From positions 266,322 through 330,321 of the forward strand of contig NZ_PGGU01000006.1 in the NCBI RefSeq assembly GCF_002872075.1: DNA of 64,000 nt, in the 5' to 3' direction. This stretch comes from Microbacterium aurantiacum (GTDB taxonomy: Bacteria > Actinomycetota > Actinomycetes > Actinomycetales > Microbacteriaceae). This document shows positions 56,854-64,000 of this stretch, in pieces. The notes beneath the pieces are model-generated. The model did not search any database. It was not told the origin of the DNA and worked only from the letters and a program-made list of their open reading frames with translations. The number at the start of each line of letters is the position of its first letter. The first letter of the stretch is position 1. The translations under genes were made by a program, and so were the position numbers.

Positions 56854-57001
56854 CGGGTCTCCGCGAGACGAAACGCGTGGCCTCTCCTCGTCGTTGAACG
56901 GGCGGAGCGAGACGAAACGTTGCCCCCTCCCGTTCGCTCGTTGAGCGATGCTTCGACTCGCTGGCGCTCGCTCAGTGCGGGTCTCCGCGAGACGAAACGC
57001 G
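56854..57001 (+). repeat. Three-copy GCGAGACGAAACG repeat cluster upstream of the HNH gene
   Basis: Two identical copies of a 24-bp unit (CGGGTCTCCGCGAGACGAAA plus CGCG) lie at 56854-56877 and 56978-57001; the 13-bp core also occurs at 56907-56919. Between them are inverted words such as CGCTCGTTGAGCG. I recall similar repeats near DUF222/HNH genes in Microbacteriaceae. The 293-bp gap holds nothing else I can support. Confidence 0.85.
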
Positions 57002-57095
57002 CCATGATCCACTCGACTCCGAGAACGTTGAAAAGTTTGTCTGATCTGCTTCTTTTCGGCCTCTGAATGTCGGTGGCCCTCCGCAGAATAGAGGT

Positions 57096-58566
57096 ATGAA
57101 CAACCCCGTGGCTCTCCTCGATCAGGTCGTCTCCGACCTGGATCAGGTGCTGGGTGCGGATGCTCTCGCGTCGCTGTCGGATGCCGACCGGATGCATGTT
57201 CTTCGCGTCGCCGGGGAGGCGTTCCGCCGCATCGAGGCGGTCGTCGGGGAGACGACGTCCGGGGCAGAGCCTGGGTTTCCGGAGGAGTTCGGATGCCGGA
57301 ACATGAACGAGCTTCTGCAGCGGGTGCTACGGGTCGATGCGCCGGGCGCTGCCCGGGTCGTGAAGACCGCGGATCTGCTGCACCGAGATGTCGAACTCAC
57401 CTCGGGTGCCCGGTTGCCCGCGAGGTGGCCGTCGTTGCGTGGCGCGATGCTGGACGGGGCGATCGGGATCGCCGGGCTGCTGGCGGCGACCGGTCCGATC
57501 GAACAAGCCCGAGGTCGGATCGGAGCGGCTGATCGGTTGCGGGCGGATGCCGAACTCGCCGGCCAGGCCCGCGGCTACGTCCTCGCCGATGCCGATGCCG
57601 ATGAGCGGGCGGATGCCGATGCTGTGGTCGCCGATGTGGCGCCGCCGGCGACGCCAGAAGATCTGAAGCAGTTCGCGCAACTGATCGCGCTGTATCTGGA
57701 CCCGGACGGATCCGCGCCGACCGAGGCGGAGGCGTCGCAGTCCCGGTCGTTCACGATCGGGAGGCTCCGCAACGGCACCTACCCGGTCCGCGGGAACATG
57801 CTGCCCGAGGTCTACGCGCAGATGCAGCTCATCTTCGACGCGCAACTGAACCCGAAAACCGACGGACCCGAGGATCTCGGCGTGACGTTCCGCCCGTCCG
57901 ATGAGATCGACAGTCACGATGACGGCGCAGACGGCACAGATCCGTTCAACTCCGACCCGAGGAATGTGATCGAGCCGCGCACCCGCGCCCAGAAGCAGCA
58001 CGACGCCCTCGCCCGCAGCACTGGGCATCGCGGCCCGCCACAACGAGATGCCCAGCCTGGGCGGCGCGGCGCCGACCCTGGTCGTGCACGTCGACGCGGC
58101 CGACTACGCATCCGGATCATCGGCCGGATGGGCGACGATCCCCGGCATCGACGCCCCGATCTCGGCATCCGTCGCCTCCCACACCGCGTGCACGGGCACG
58201 ATCCAACGGGTGCTGTTCGACGAGGGCCGCATCGTCGGCATCAGCGTCACCGACCGGGTCTTCACCGTCCACCAACGCCGCGCGATCATCGCCCGCGACA
58301 AGGAATGTCTGATCCCGGGATGCCATGTCCCAGCGTCCTGGTGCGAGATCCATCATGTGACCGAACACGCCCGCGGCGGACCCACCCACACCGACAACGG
58401 GGTGCCATTGTGCTGGCATCACCACCGCACCCTCGACAGGTCCGGATGGGAGATCCGCATGATCGGCGGCATCCCACAGATCCGCGGACCCGGATGGTGG
58501 GACCCCGACCAGCGATGGCGCACACCACGCGCCACCCTCGACACACTCACCCGCACCCGCGTCTGA
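57096..58566 (+). pseudogene. Frameshifted DUF222-HNH endonuclease gene
   Basis: The N-terminal part (about 305 codons from ATG 57096) is a DUF222 domain, with LRVDAPGAARVVKTADLLHR and ARLPARWPSLRGAMLDGAIG. At the CCC run 58012-58014 one extra C shifts the frame after QKQHDALA; in the next frame the protein continues as ALGIAARHNEMPSLGG and runs to 58566 with an HNH motif (CLIPGCHVPASWCEIHH, then PLCWHHHRTLD). The original protein would have had about 490 residues. Such genes are multicopy in this group and their role is unknown. A sequencing error in a homopolymer would give the same picture. The start has CAGAAT six bases upstream. Confidence 0.85.
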
Positions 58567-58681
58567 CGGCGCACCTGGGCACGCTCACCGACCCCAGGAC
58601 ACCTCAGAGAATGAGTTTGATCGGGCTCAGCAACGGCGCGTCAGCTGCAACCGCGAAAGGCTCGTGCAGGCTCCGCCGGAC

Positions 58682-60289
58682 TCAGTGGAAGAAGTGGCGC
58701 TCCCCGGTGAAGAACATCGTGACACCGGCCTTGCGGGCGGCATCCACGACCTCTCCATCGCGCACCGAGCCGCCGGGCTGCACGATCGCCGAGATACCCG
58801 CATCGATCAGCACCTGCGCGCCGTCGGCGAAGGGGAAGAACGCGTCGGATGCCGCGACCGAGCCGGCCGCCCGGTCGCCCGCGCGCTCGACGGCCAGGCG
58901 GCACGAGTCGACTCGGTTGACCTGTCCCATTCCGACACCGACCGTGGCGTTCCCGCGGGCGAGGACGATCGCGTTCGACTTGACGGCACGACAGGCCTTC
59001 CACGCGAAGACGAGGTTCTCCATCTCCTCATCGCTCGGACGCTCACCGGAGACCAGCTCCCAGTTCGTCGAGACCGAGGCGATGTCATCGGGGAAACGGT
59101 CCGCGTCCTGCAGCAGCAGGCCGCCCGAGACGAGGCGCACGTCCATCCGCTCCTGCTGCCAGTCCTCTGGGAGCTGCAGCAGACGCAGGTTCTTCTTCGC
59201 CTTGAAGACCTCGAGAGCGGCGGGCTCGAACGACGGCGCCACGATGACCTCGGTGAAGATGTCCTTGAGGTTCTCCGCCATCTTCAGCGTGACGGTGCCG
59301 TTGGCCGCGATCACTCCGCCGTAGGCCGAGACCGGGTCGCACTCGTGCGCCCGCAGGTGGGCACTGGCGATGGGGTCGAGCGCGTTGGGCGCCGTCGTCG
59401 CGATTCCGCACGGGTTCGCGTGCTTGATGATCGCCACGGAGGGCAGCACCATGTCGTAGGCGGCGCGCAGGGCGGCGTCGGCGTCGACGTAGTTGTTGTA
59501 CGACATCTCCTTGCCCTGCAGCTGCGTGGCCTGGGCGATGCCGTGCCCGCCGACGCGCGAGTAGATGGCAGCTCGCTGGTGCGAGTTCTCTCCGTATCGG
59601 AGGGTGGCGAGGCGCTCGGCCTGGATCGTGAGGTGCGCGGGCAGATCGCCGGGCTCGTTCAGGGTGCCCTCCGCGAACCAGGAGGCGACGGCGGTGTCGT
59701 ACGCGGCCGTGTGCGCGAAGGCGCGAGCGGCGAGCTCGCGGCGCTGCGCATGGGTGGTGCCACCCGAACGGATCGCGTCGATCACCGCGGGGTACGAGGC
59801 AGGAGAGACGACGATCGCGACATTGGCGTGGTTCTTCGCCGATGCGCGGACCATGGCGGGTCCGCCGATGTCGATCTGCTCGACGACGACATCCCCCACA
59901 GCGCCGGAGGCCACCGTCTCGACGAACGGATACAGGTTCACGACGACGAGCTCGAACGGCTCGATGCCCAGGTGCTCGAGCTGCCCCTCGTGATCCTCCA
60001 GCCGCAGGTCGGCGAGGAGGCCGGCGTGCACGGCCGGGTGCAGGGTCTTCACGCGGCCGTCCAGCATCTCGGGAACCCCGGTCACGGCCGAGACGTCGGT
60101 GACGTCATAGCCGGCCTCGCGGATCGCGGCGGCCGTCGAACCCGTCGAGACGATCTCGGCGCCGGTCTCGGCGAGGGCCGCGGCGAGCACCAGCAGGTCG
60201 GTCTTGTCGCTCACCGAGATGAGCGCCCGGCGGATCGGCACCGCATCGCGATCGCGGTAGAGCGAGGGGTCGTGACGGGGGCCGGCCAT
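58682..60289 (-). CDS. purH: Bifunctional AICAR transformylase / IMP cyclohydrolase
   Basis: 535 residues. The N-terminal MGS-like cyclohydrolase domain ([51 protein letters not shown] in theme) is followed by the transformylase domain with [10 protein letters not shown] and [13 protein letters not shown]. It carries out the last two steps of IMP synthesis using 10-formyl-tetrahydrofolate. AAGGAG precedes the start. It follows purN by 36 bases. ZMP, its substrate, is the ligand class of the riboswitch at 15631, linking this operon to glyA control. Confidence 0.97.
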   Translation of the reverse strand: MAGPRHDPSLYRDRDAVPIRRALISVSDKTDLLVLAAALAETGAEIVSTGSTAAAIREAGYDVTDVSAVTGVPEMLDGRVKTLHPAVHAGLLADLRLEDHEGQLEHLGIEPFELVVVNLYPFVETVASGAVGDVVVEQIDIGGPAMVRASAKNHANVAIVVSPASYPAVIDAIRSGGTTHAQRRELAARAFAHTAAYDTAVASWFAEGTLNEPGDLPAHLTIQAERLATLRYGENSHQRAAIYSRVGGHGIAQATQLQGKEMSYNNYVDADAALRAAYDMVLPSVAIIKHANPCGIATTAPNALDPIASAHLRAHECDPVSAYGGVIAANGTVTLKMAENLKDIFTEVIVAPSFEPAALEVFKAKKNLRLLQLPEDWQQERMDVRLVSGGLLLQDADRFPDDIASVSTNWELVSGERPSDEEMENLVFAWKACRAVKSNAIVLARGNATVGVGMGQVNRVDSCRLAVERAGDRAAGSVAASDAFFPFADGAQVLIDAGISAIVQPGGSVRDGEVVDAARKAGVTMFFTGERHFFH

Positions 60290-60325
60290 GGTGGGCTCCT
60301 TCAGCGTGGGACGTGCGAGGGGTGA

Positions 60326-60925
60326 TCAGGAAAGGGTGGAGGATGCGGTGTTCAGCGGAAGCTCGCCGGTGGCGATGCGACGGACGACATCGATGAGGAG
60401 ACGGCGTTCGACGGGCTTGATGCGATCGTGCAGGCTGTGCTCGCTGTCGTCGGGGAGGACGGGCACCCGTTCCTGCGCGAGTATCGGCCCGGAGTCCACT
60501 CCGTCGTCGACGACGATGACGCTGGCGCCGGTCTCGGTCACACCGGCGGCGAGCGCGTCACGGACGCCATGGGCACCGGGGAACTCGGGCAGGTATGCCG
60601 GATGCGTGTTGATCAGTCGCGGCGAGTACTCGGCGACCAGCGCCGGTGGCAGCAGACGCATGAGTCCGCTGAGCACCACGAGATCAGGCGTCCAGACGGC
60701 GAGCTGGCGTCCGAGCTCCTCGCCCCAGGACTCGCGGCTGTCGTGCTCGTGCCACGGAACGGTGAAACTCGGGATGCCGAACTCCTCGGCGTGCGCGAGC
60801 CCGTCGGCGTCGCGGTCGGCGCCGACGACGACCACCCTGGCGGGGAAATCGGGGTGACGAGCGGCCTCGAGGAGGGCACGAAGGTTCGAGCCGGTGCCCG
60901 AGATGAGAACGGCGACCGTGAGCAC
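60326..60925 (-). CDS. purN: Phosphoribosylglycinamide formyltransferase
   Basis: 199 residues. Motifs are [31 protein letters not shown], the active-site [15 protein letters not shown] with Asn and His, and [13 protein letters not shown] with the catalytic Asp. It transfers the formyl group to GAR in purine synthesis. GTG start; a TAGACT box, which includes the perM stop codon, lies six bases upstream, so it may have its own leaderless transcript in addition to read-through from perM. Confidence 0.97.
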   Translation of the reverse strand: MLTVAVLISGTGSNLRALLEAARHPDFPARVVVVGADRDADGLAHAEEFGIPSFTVPWHEHDSRESWGEELGRQLAVWTPDLVVLSGLMRLLPPALVAEYSPRLINTHPAYLPEFPGAHGVRDALAAGVTETGASVIVVDDGVDSGPILAQERVPVLPDDSEHSLHDRIKPVERRLLIDVVRRIATGELPLNTASSTLS

Positions 60926-60937
60926 CCGCCCAGTCTA
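60926..60937 (-). promoter_or_regulatory. -10 box TAGACT overlapping the perM stop, 6 nt before purN
   Basis: Minus strand TAGACT (complement of 60932-60937), GGGCGG, GTG 60925. Identical box and layout to 20981-20992. Confidence 0.55.
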
Positions 60938-62305
60938 CCGGGGCGGGAACGCCGGCCCGTCCGGCTTCTCGAACCCGGGCAGGCGGTCCAGCGGGACGGT
61001 CTCGTGATCGGCATCCACGATCAGTGCCGCCGCATCCGCACCGACAGCCGCATCGGATGCCGCCATCTCAGCCATCCAGCGGTCGGTGCGCTCCTCCGCC
61101 AGTTCGTCCCGATGGCGGGGCGACAGCAGCAGGATGGCCGCACCGATCAGCACCTCGACGCCGATGGCCAGTGCGAACGGCCCGACAGCGGGTCCGGCCT
61201 CCGCCAGACGGCCCGGCCCCATCGATCCACCGGCCAGCACCGCGGCCAGCGCCGCGACTCCCGACGCGAGTCCGGCGATACCCCCGGCGATGACGGCTCG
61301 CGGCCCGATGCGCAGAGGCGTGCCCTCCCAGACCAGGCGCGAGCGCACGGCCCAGCCTGCGACCGCGCCGGCGGCGATCGGCACGATCACGACGATGAGC
61401 ATCCAGATGGAGCTGTTCTCCGGCAGCAGCCCCAGCACCGGGATGCCGGGAACGACGCCGAGCTGAGTGCCGGCGGGAGACACAGCCGTGCCGGCGCCGA
61501 CCGAGAACCCGGGACCGGCCAGCCACGATGCCGCCCAGACGATCAGCGTCGGCAGGTACGCGAGATGCCCGAGCGCGAGCACCGTCACCCCGAGGAGATC
61601 CACGCGCGCCGCCTCGAAGAGCGCGACGACCTCTCCCCCGCGCAGCAGCACCATCACGGCGACGGCCAGCGCCGACGCGCCGGTCACGGCGACGACGACG
61701 AACGCCGCACCGCGCACCGCAGCCGCCGGCACGGTGCCCCAGTCGCCCCAGCCGTCGACGATGTCGTGCAGGCGATCCAGCATCCCGCCGTCGCCGTCAT
61801 CCCAGGCCACGCGGATCGCGCCACCGAGAGCGCCGGCGAGGTACGCCGCCGACGGCAGCAGGATCGACAGCAGCAGCGAGGTCTCCGCAGCCTGCATCCG
61901 GGAGGTGAGGGCGACCCCCGTCGCGATGAGGGCGAAGACCGTCGTCCCCGACAACGACCCCAGCAGCCAGGCGCCGGATCGCGCCGCGCGTCCCCCGGAC
62001 CGAGCCGCGAACAGGAGCGTGAACAGGAGGAATGCCAGCGGGGTGACCGAGACCACGAAGGAAGCAGCCTCCTGGGCTATGCCGGCCGCGACGATCACGT
62101 CCTTCGGCACGGTGATGTCCAGCGGGACGCCGTGCCCGAACTGCCAGAGCGTTCCGGTGAGGGGCCAGAGCGCGCCCCAATCCGCGGCCGTCCCGAAGGC
62201 GATGGTCCAGAGCAGGGTCAGCGGAGCCAGCAGCACGGCGAGGCCGACGCCTGCCGCAATGGCAGCGTCGACGGCGGCCAGAAGCGCGACGAGGAGGCGT
62301 TGCAT
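60935..62305 (-). CDS. perM: DUF6350 integral membrane protein, PerM homologue
   Basis: 456 residues with about ten to twelve hydrophobic segments, starting AAIAAGVGLAVLLAPLTLLW, then large Ala/Gly-rich helices. The tail (last 45 residues) is soluble. The order perM-purN-purH is the same as Rv0955-Rv0956-Rv0957 in Mycobacterium tuberculosis, where PerM is a membrane protein linked to cell division under stress. Assignment rests on size, topology and this synteny. The purN promoter box overlaps its stop. TAGTCT lies nine bases before its ATG. Confidence 0.85.
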   Translation of the reverse strand: MQRLLVALLAAVDAAIAAGVGLAVLLAPLTLLWTIAFGTAADWGALWPLTGTLWQFGHGVPLDITVPKDVIVAAGIAQEAASFVVSVTPLAFLLFTLLFAARSGGRAARSGAWLLGSLSGTTVFALIATGVALTSRMQAAETSLLLSILLPSAAYLAGALGGAIRVAWDDGDGGMLDRLHDIVDGWGDWGTVPAAAVRGAAFVVVAVTGASALAVAVMVLLRGGEVVALFEAARVDLLGVTVLALGHLAYLPTLIVWAASWLAGPGFSVGAGTAVSPAGTQLGVVPGIPVLGLLPENSSIWMLIVVIVPIAAGAVAGWAVRSRLVWEGTPLRIGPRAVIAGGIAGLASGVAALAAVLAGGSMGPGRLAEAGPAVGPFALAIGVEVLIGAAILLLSPRHRDELAEERTDRWMAEMAASDAAVGADAAALIVDADHETVPLDRLPGFEKPDGPAFPPR

Positions 62306-62396
62306 ATCGAATCGAGACTACGACGAGAATCCCTGCTCCTCCTGTGGGCGCGCGCGTCGCCCGCCACACGATAACGTCATCATCGGAGGTTCCCCC

Positions 62397-63875
62397 ATGA
62401 CAGCTGCCCCGCCCACCGTCCGTACTCCCGCAGAGCCCGCCGGCGCTCTCGACCGCTTCTTCGAGATCACCACGCGCGGCTCGACGATCGGCACCGAGAT
62501 CCGAGGCGGCGTGGTGACTTTCGTCACCATGGCCTACATCGTGATCCTGAATCCGATCATCCTGTCCGGCAAGCCCGATGTCGCCGGGAACATGCTGGAC
62601 TTCAACGCGGTGGGAGCCGCGACGGCGCTCACCGCCGGTGTCATGACGATCCTCTTCGGTCTCGTCACGCGCCTGCCCTTCGCCTTCGCCGCCGGCCTCG
62701 GCATCAACGCCTTCGTGGCATTCTCCGTGGTCGGACAGGTCACCTGGCCCGAAGCGATGGCACTGGTGATGATCAACGGCGTCGTCATCGTGCTGTTGGC
62801 TGCCACCGGCCTGCGGAAGATGATCTTCGACGCGGTGCCGTTCCAGCTCAAGATCGCCATCACCGTCGGCATCGGCCTGTTCATCGCCTTCATCGGCTTC
62901 GTCAACTCGGGCTTCGTCACCGCGACAGGGGCTTCCTCGCCTCCTGTGGGTCTCGGCGTCGACGGCTCGGTCGCGACGATCCCGAGCCTGCTCTTCGTGA
63001 TCACGCTCATCCTGACCGGCATCCTGGTCGCCCTGCGCATCAAGGGCGGCATGCTGACCGGCCTCATCGGCGGCACGGTGCTCGCCGTGATCGTCGAGGC
63101 GATCTGGCACATCGGCCCGCGCGCGTTCGACGACGAGGGGAATGTGGTCAACGCCGGCGGCTGGGGTCTCACCGTCCCCGCGCTCGACGGCTCTCCCGTG
63201 AGCTTCCCCGACCTCAGCCTCGTGGGTGCCGTCGACTTCACCTTCGACTTCGGCAAGGTCGGCCTGGTCGCCATCGTGATGATCGTGTTCACGCTGCTCT
63301 TCACGAACTTCTTCGACGCGATGGGCACCATGACGGGCCTCGCCAAGGAGGCCGACCTCGCCGACGACAACGGCGACTTCCCGCGCATCAAGTCGGCGCT
63401 CGTGGTCGAGGGCGTCGGCGCGATCGCGGGCGGCGCGACCTCGTCGTCGTCGAGCACCGTCTTCATCGAGTCGGGCTCCGGCATCGGAGAGGGCGCCCGC
63501 ACGGGGCTCGCGAACGTGGTCACCGGGTTGCTGTTCCTGATCGCGATGTTCCTCACGCCGCTGACCTCGATCGTCCCGACCGAGATCGCGGCTGCGGCCC
63601 TCGTCATCGTCGGAGCGATGATGATGGCGCAGATCCGCTTCATCGACTTCGCGGACTTCCGCGTGCTGCTGCCGGTGTTCCTCACGGTCACGGTGATGCC
63701 GCTCACCTACTCGATCGCGAACGGCATCGGTGCGGGCTTCGTCAGCTGGGTGCTCATCCACGCCTTCTCCGGCAAGGCGAAGAGCATCAGCCCGCTGCTC
63801 TGGGTCGTGGCGGCCGGGTTCCTCGTCTTTTTCGCCCGCGGTCCGATCGAGGCGTTGTTCGGCGTCGGCATCTGA
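62397..63875 (+). CDS. NCS2-family purine permease (AzgA-like)
   Basis: 492 residues from ATG 62397, with GGAGG upstream. About fourteen membrane segments. Family features are the amphipathic opening ALDRFFEITTRGSTIGTEIRGG in part, VTFVTMAYIVILNP, FAAGLGINAFVAF, the substrate-site FTNFFDAMGTMTGLA and ALVVEGVGAIAGGATSSSSSTVF in theme. AzgA-type proteins import adenine, guanine or hypoxanthine with protons. It is divergent from perM-purNH, pairing purine uptake with synthesis. No purine riboswitch is recognisable in the 91-bp gap. Confidence 0.93.
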   Translation: MTAAPPTVRTPAEPAGALDRFFEITTRGSTIGTEIRGGVVTFVTMAYIVILNPIILSGKPDVAGNMLDFNAVGAATALTAGVMTILFGLVTRLPFAFAAGLGINAFVAFSVVGQVTWPEAMALVMINGVVIVLLAATGLRKMIFDAVPFQLKIAITVGIGLFIAFIGFVNSGFVTATGASSPPVGLGVDGSVATIPSLLFVITLILTGILVALRIKGGMLTGLIGGTVLAVIVEAIWHIGPRAFDDEGNVVNAGGWGLTVPALDGSPVSFPDLSLVGAVDFTFDFGKVGLVAIVMIVFTLLFTNFFDAMGTMTGLAKEADLADDNGDFPRIKSALVVEGVGAIAGGATSSSSSTVFIESGSGIGEGARTGLANVVTGLLFLIAMFLTPLTSIVPTEIAAAALVIVGAMMMAQIRFIDFADFRVLLPVFLTVTVMPLTYSIANGIGAGFVSWVLIHAFSGKAKSISPLLWVVAAGFLVFFARGPIEALFGVGI

Positions 63876-63884
63876 TCCGCAGAT

Positions 63885-63930
63885 CGAGGAGGGAGGGGCG
63901 GATGCTGCAGCATCCGCCCCTCCCTCCTCG
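63885..63930. terminator. 46-bp perfect palindrome after the purine permease
   Basis: The left arm (63885-63907, beginning CGAGGAGGGAGGGGCGG) is perfectly complementary to 63908-63930 with no spacer; in RNA a small loop at CTGCAG would form. GGATGC and GCATCC lie in the arms. It stands between two convergent genes. Confidence 0.85.
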
Positions 63931-63939
63931 GCGTGCACC

Positions 63940-64000
63940 TCAGCCGGTGTAGGCCGCGGCGAACTCGGGAGACGGCTCGATCGGCTCGATGACGTCGATG
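63940..64000 (-). CDS. C-terminal end of a gene entering from the right edge
   Basis: On the minus strand an open frame runs in from the edge and ends IEPSPEFAAAYTG, then TGA (complement of 63940-63942), just before the palindromic terminator. Codon use is like that of real genes here. Only about 19 residues are visible, so no family can be named. Confidence 0.5.
   Translation of the reverse strand, partial: IDVIEPIEPSPEFAAAYTG

Noticed and set aside
56803..57095. Insertion sequence remnant upstream of the HNH gene
   Set aside because: There are repeats but no terminal inverted repeats, target duplication or transposase fragment.
58567..59324. Extension of the DUF222 frame past the HNH domain
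   Set aside because: After the frameshift this frame is out of phase with the HNH domain and then antisense to purH.

Overview
The window is a gene-dense, very GC-rich stretch of an actinobacterial chromosome. The monomeric isocitrate dehydrogenase, short actinobacterial xylose isomerase, perM-purN-purH order, DUF222/HNH gene and abundant GGATGC/GCATCC hexamers suggest a Microbacteriaceae member, most likely Microbacterium (inference from gene content and style; no rRNA is present). I saw no tRNA, rRNA, CRISPR array, prophage or insertion sequence.

Layout. 1-2.5 kb: a truncated FAD aromatic hydroxylase divergent from an IclR regulator, with two tandem palindromes between them. 2.6-10.6 kb: a homoprotocatechuate (3,4-dihydroxyphenylacetate) meta-cleavage unit. 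An MHS-type importer faces an operon of a fused FAH-RraA protein, a GntR regulator, HpaE, HpaD, HpaH and HpaI, with four start/stop overlaps. 10.7-13.3 kb: a drug-efflux-like MFS protein and two small proteins of unknown role. 13.3-15.7 kb: glyA and folD behind a ZTP riboswitch. 15.8-18.5 kb: GH20 hexosaminidase and nagA. 18.8-23.1 kb: a membrane-anchored sigma factor carrying its own anti-sigma motif, a DUF2568 protein, a GlcD-like oxidase and a Nudix hydrolase. 23.2-31.2 kb: nagB, a ROK kinase, a ROK regulator, a D-aminoacylase-GH20 fusion, a D-serine dehydratase-like enzyme and divergent RidA, read here as amino-sugar/D-amino-acid salvage. 31.3-35.6 kb: L,D-transpeptidase, isocitrate dehydrogenase, GNAT. 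35.7-46.1 kb: xyloside use, with a sugar ABC importer, GH31 alpha-xylosidase, a ROK repressor, xylA and xylB. 46.1-50.1 kb: a heterodimeric ABC exporter behind a 21-residue leader peptide and an attenuator-like hairpin. 50.1-56.8 kb: dipeptidase, two alkylation-repair proteins, two serine hydrolase lipoproteins and a YjbR-like protein. 57-58.6 kb: a frameshifted HNH endonuclease gene. 58.7-63.9 kb: perM-purN-purH and a divergent purine permease.

The window is mainly a catabolic island. Aromatic acid breakdown ends in pyruvate and succinic semialdehyde, amino sugars are converted to fructose-6-phosphate, and xylosides are converted to xylulose-5-phosphate. Local regulators (IclR, GntR, two ROK proteins) sit beside visible palindromes.

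Points most worth following: the leader-peptide/attenuator ahead of the ABC exporter, the sigma/anti-sigma/stalk fusion, the acylase-hexosaminidase fusion in its cluster, the FAH-RraA fusion, and a recurring -10-N6-start signature that predicts many leaderless mRNAs. Two divergent promoter pairs with touching -10 boxes also stand out.
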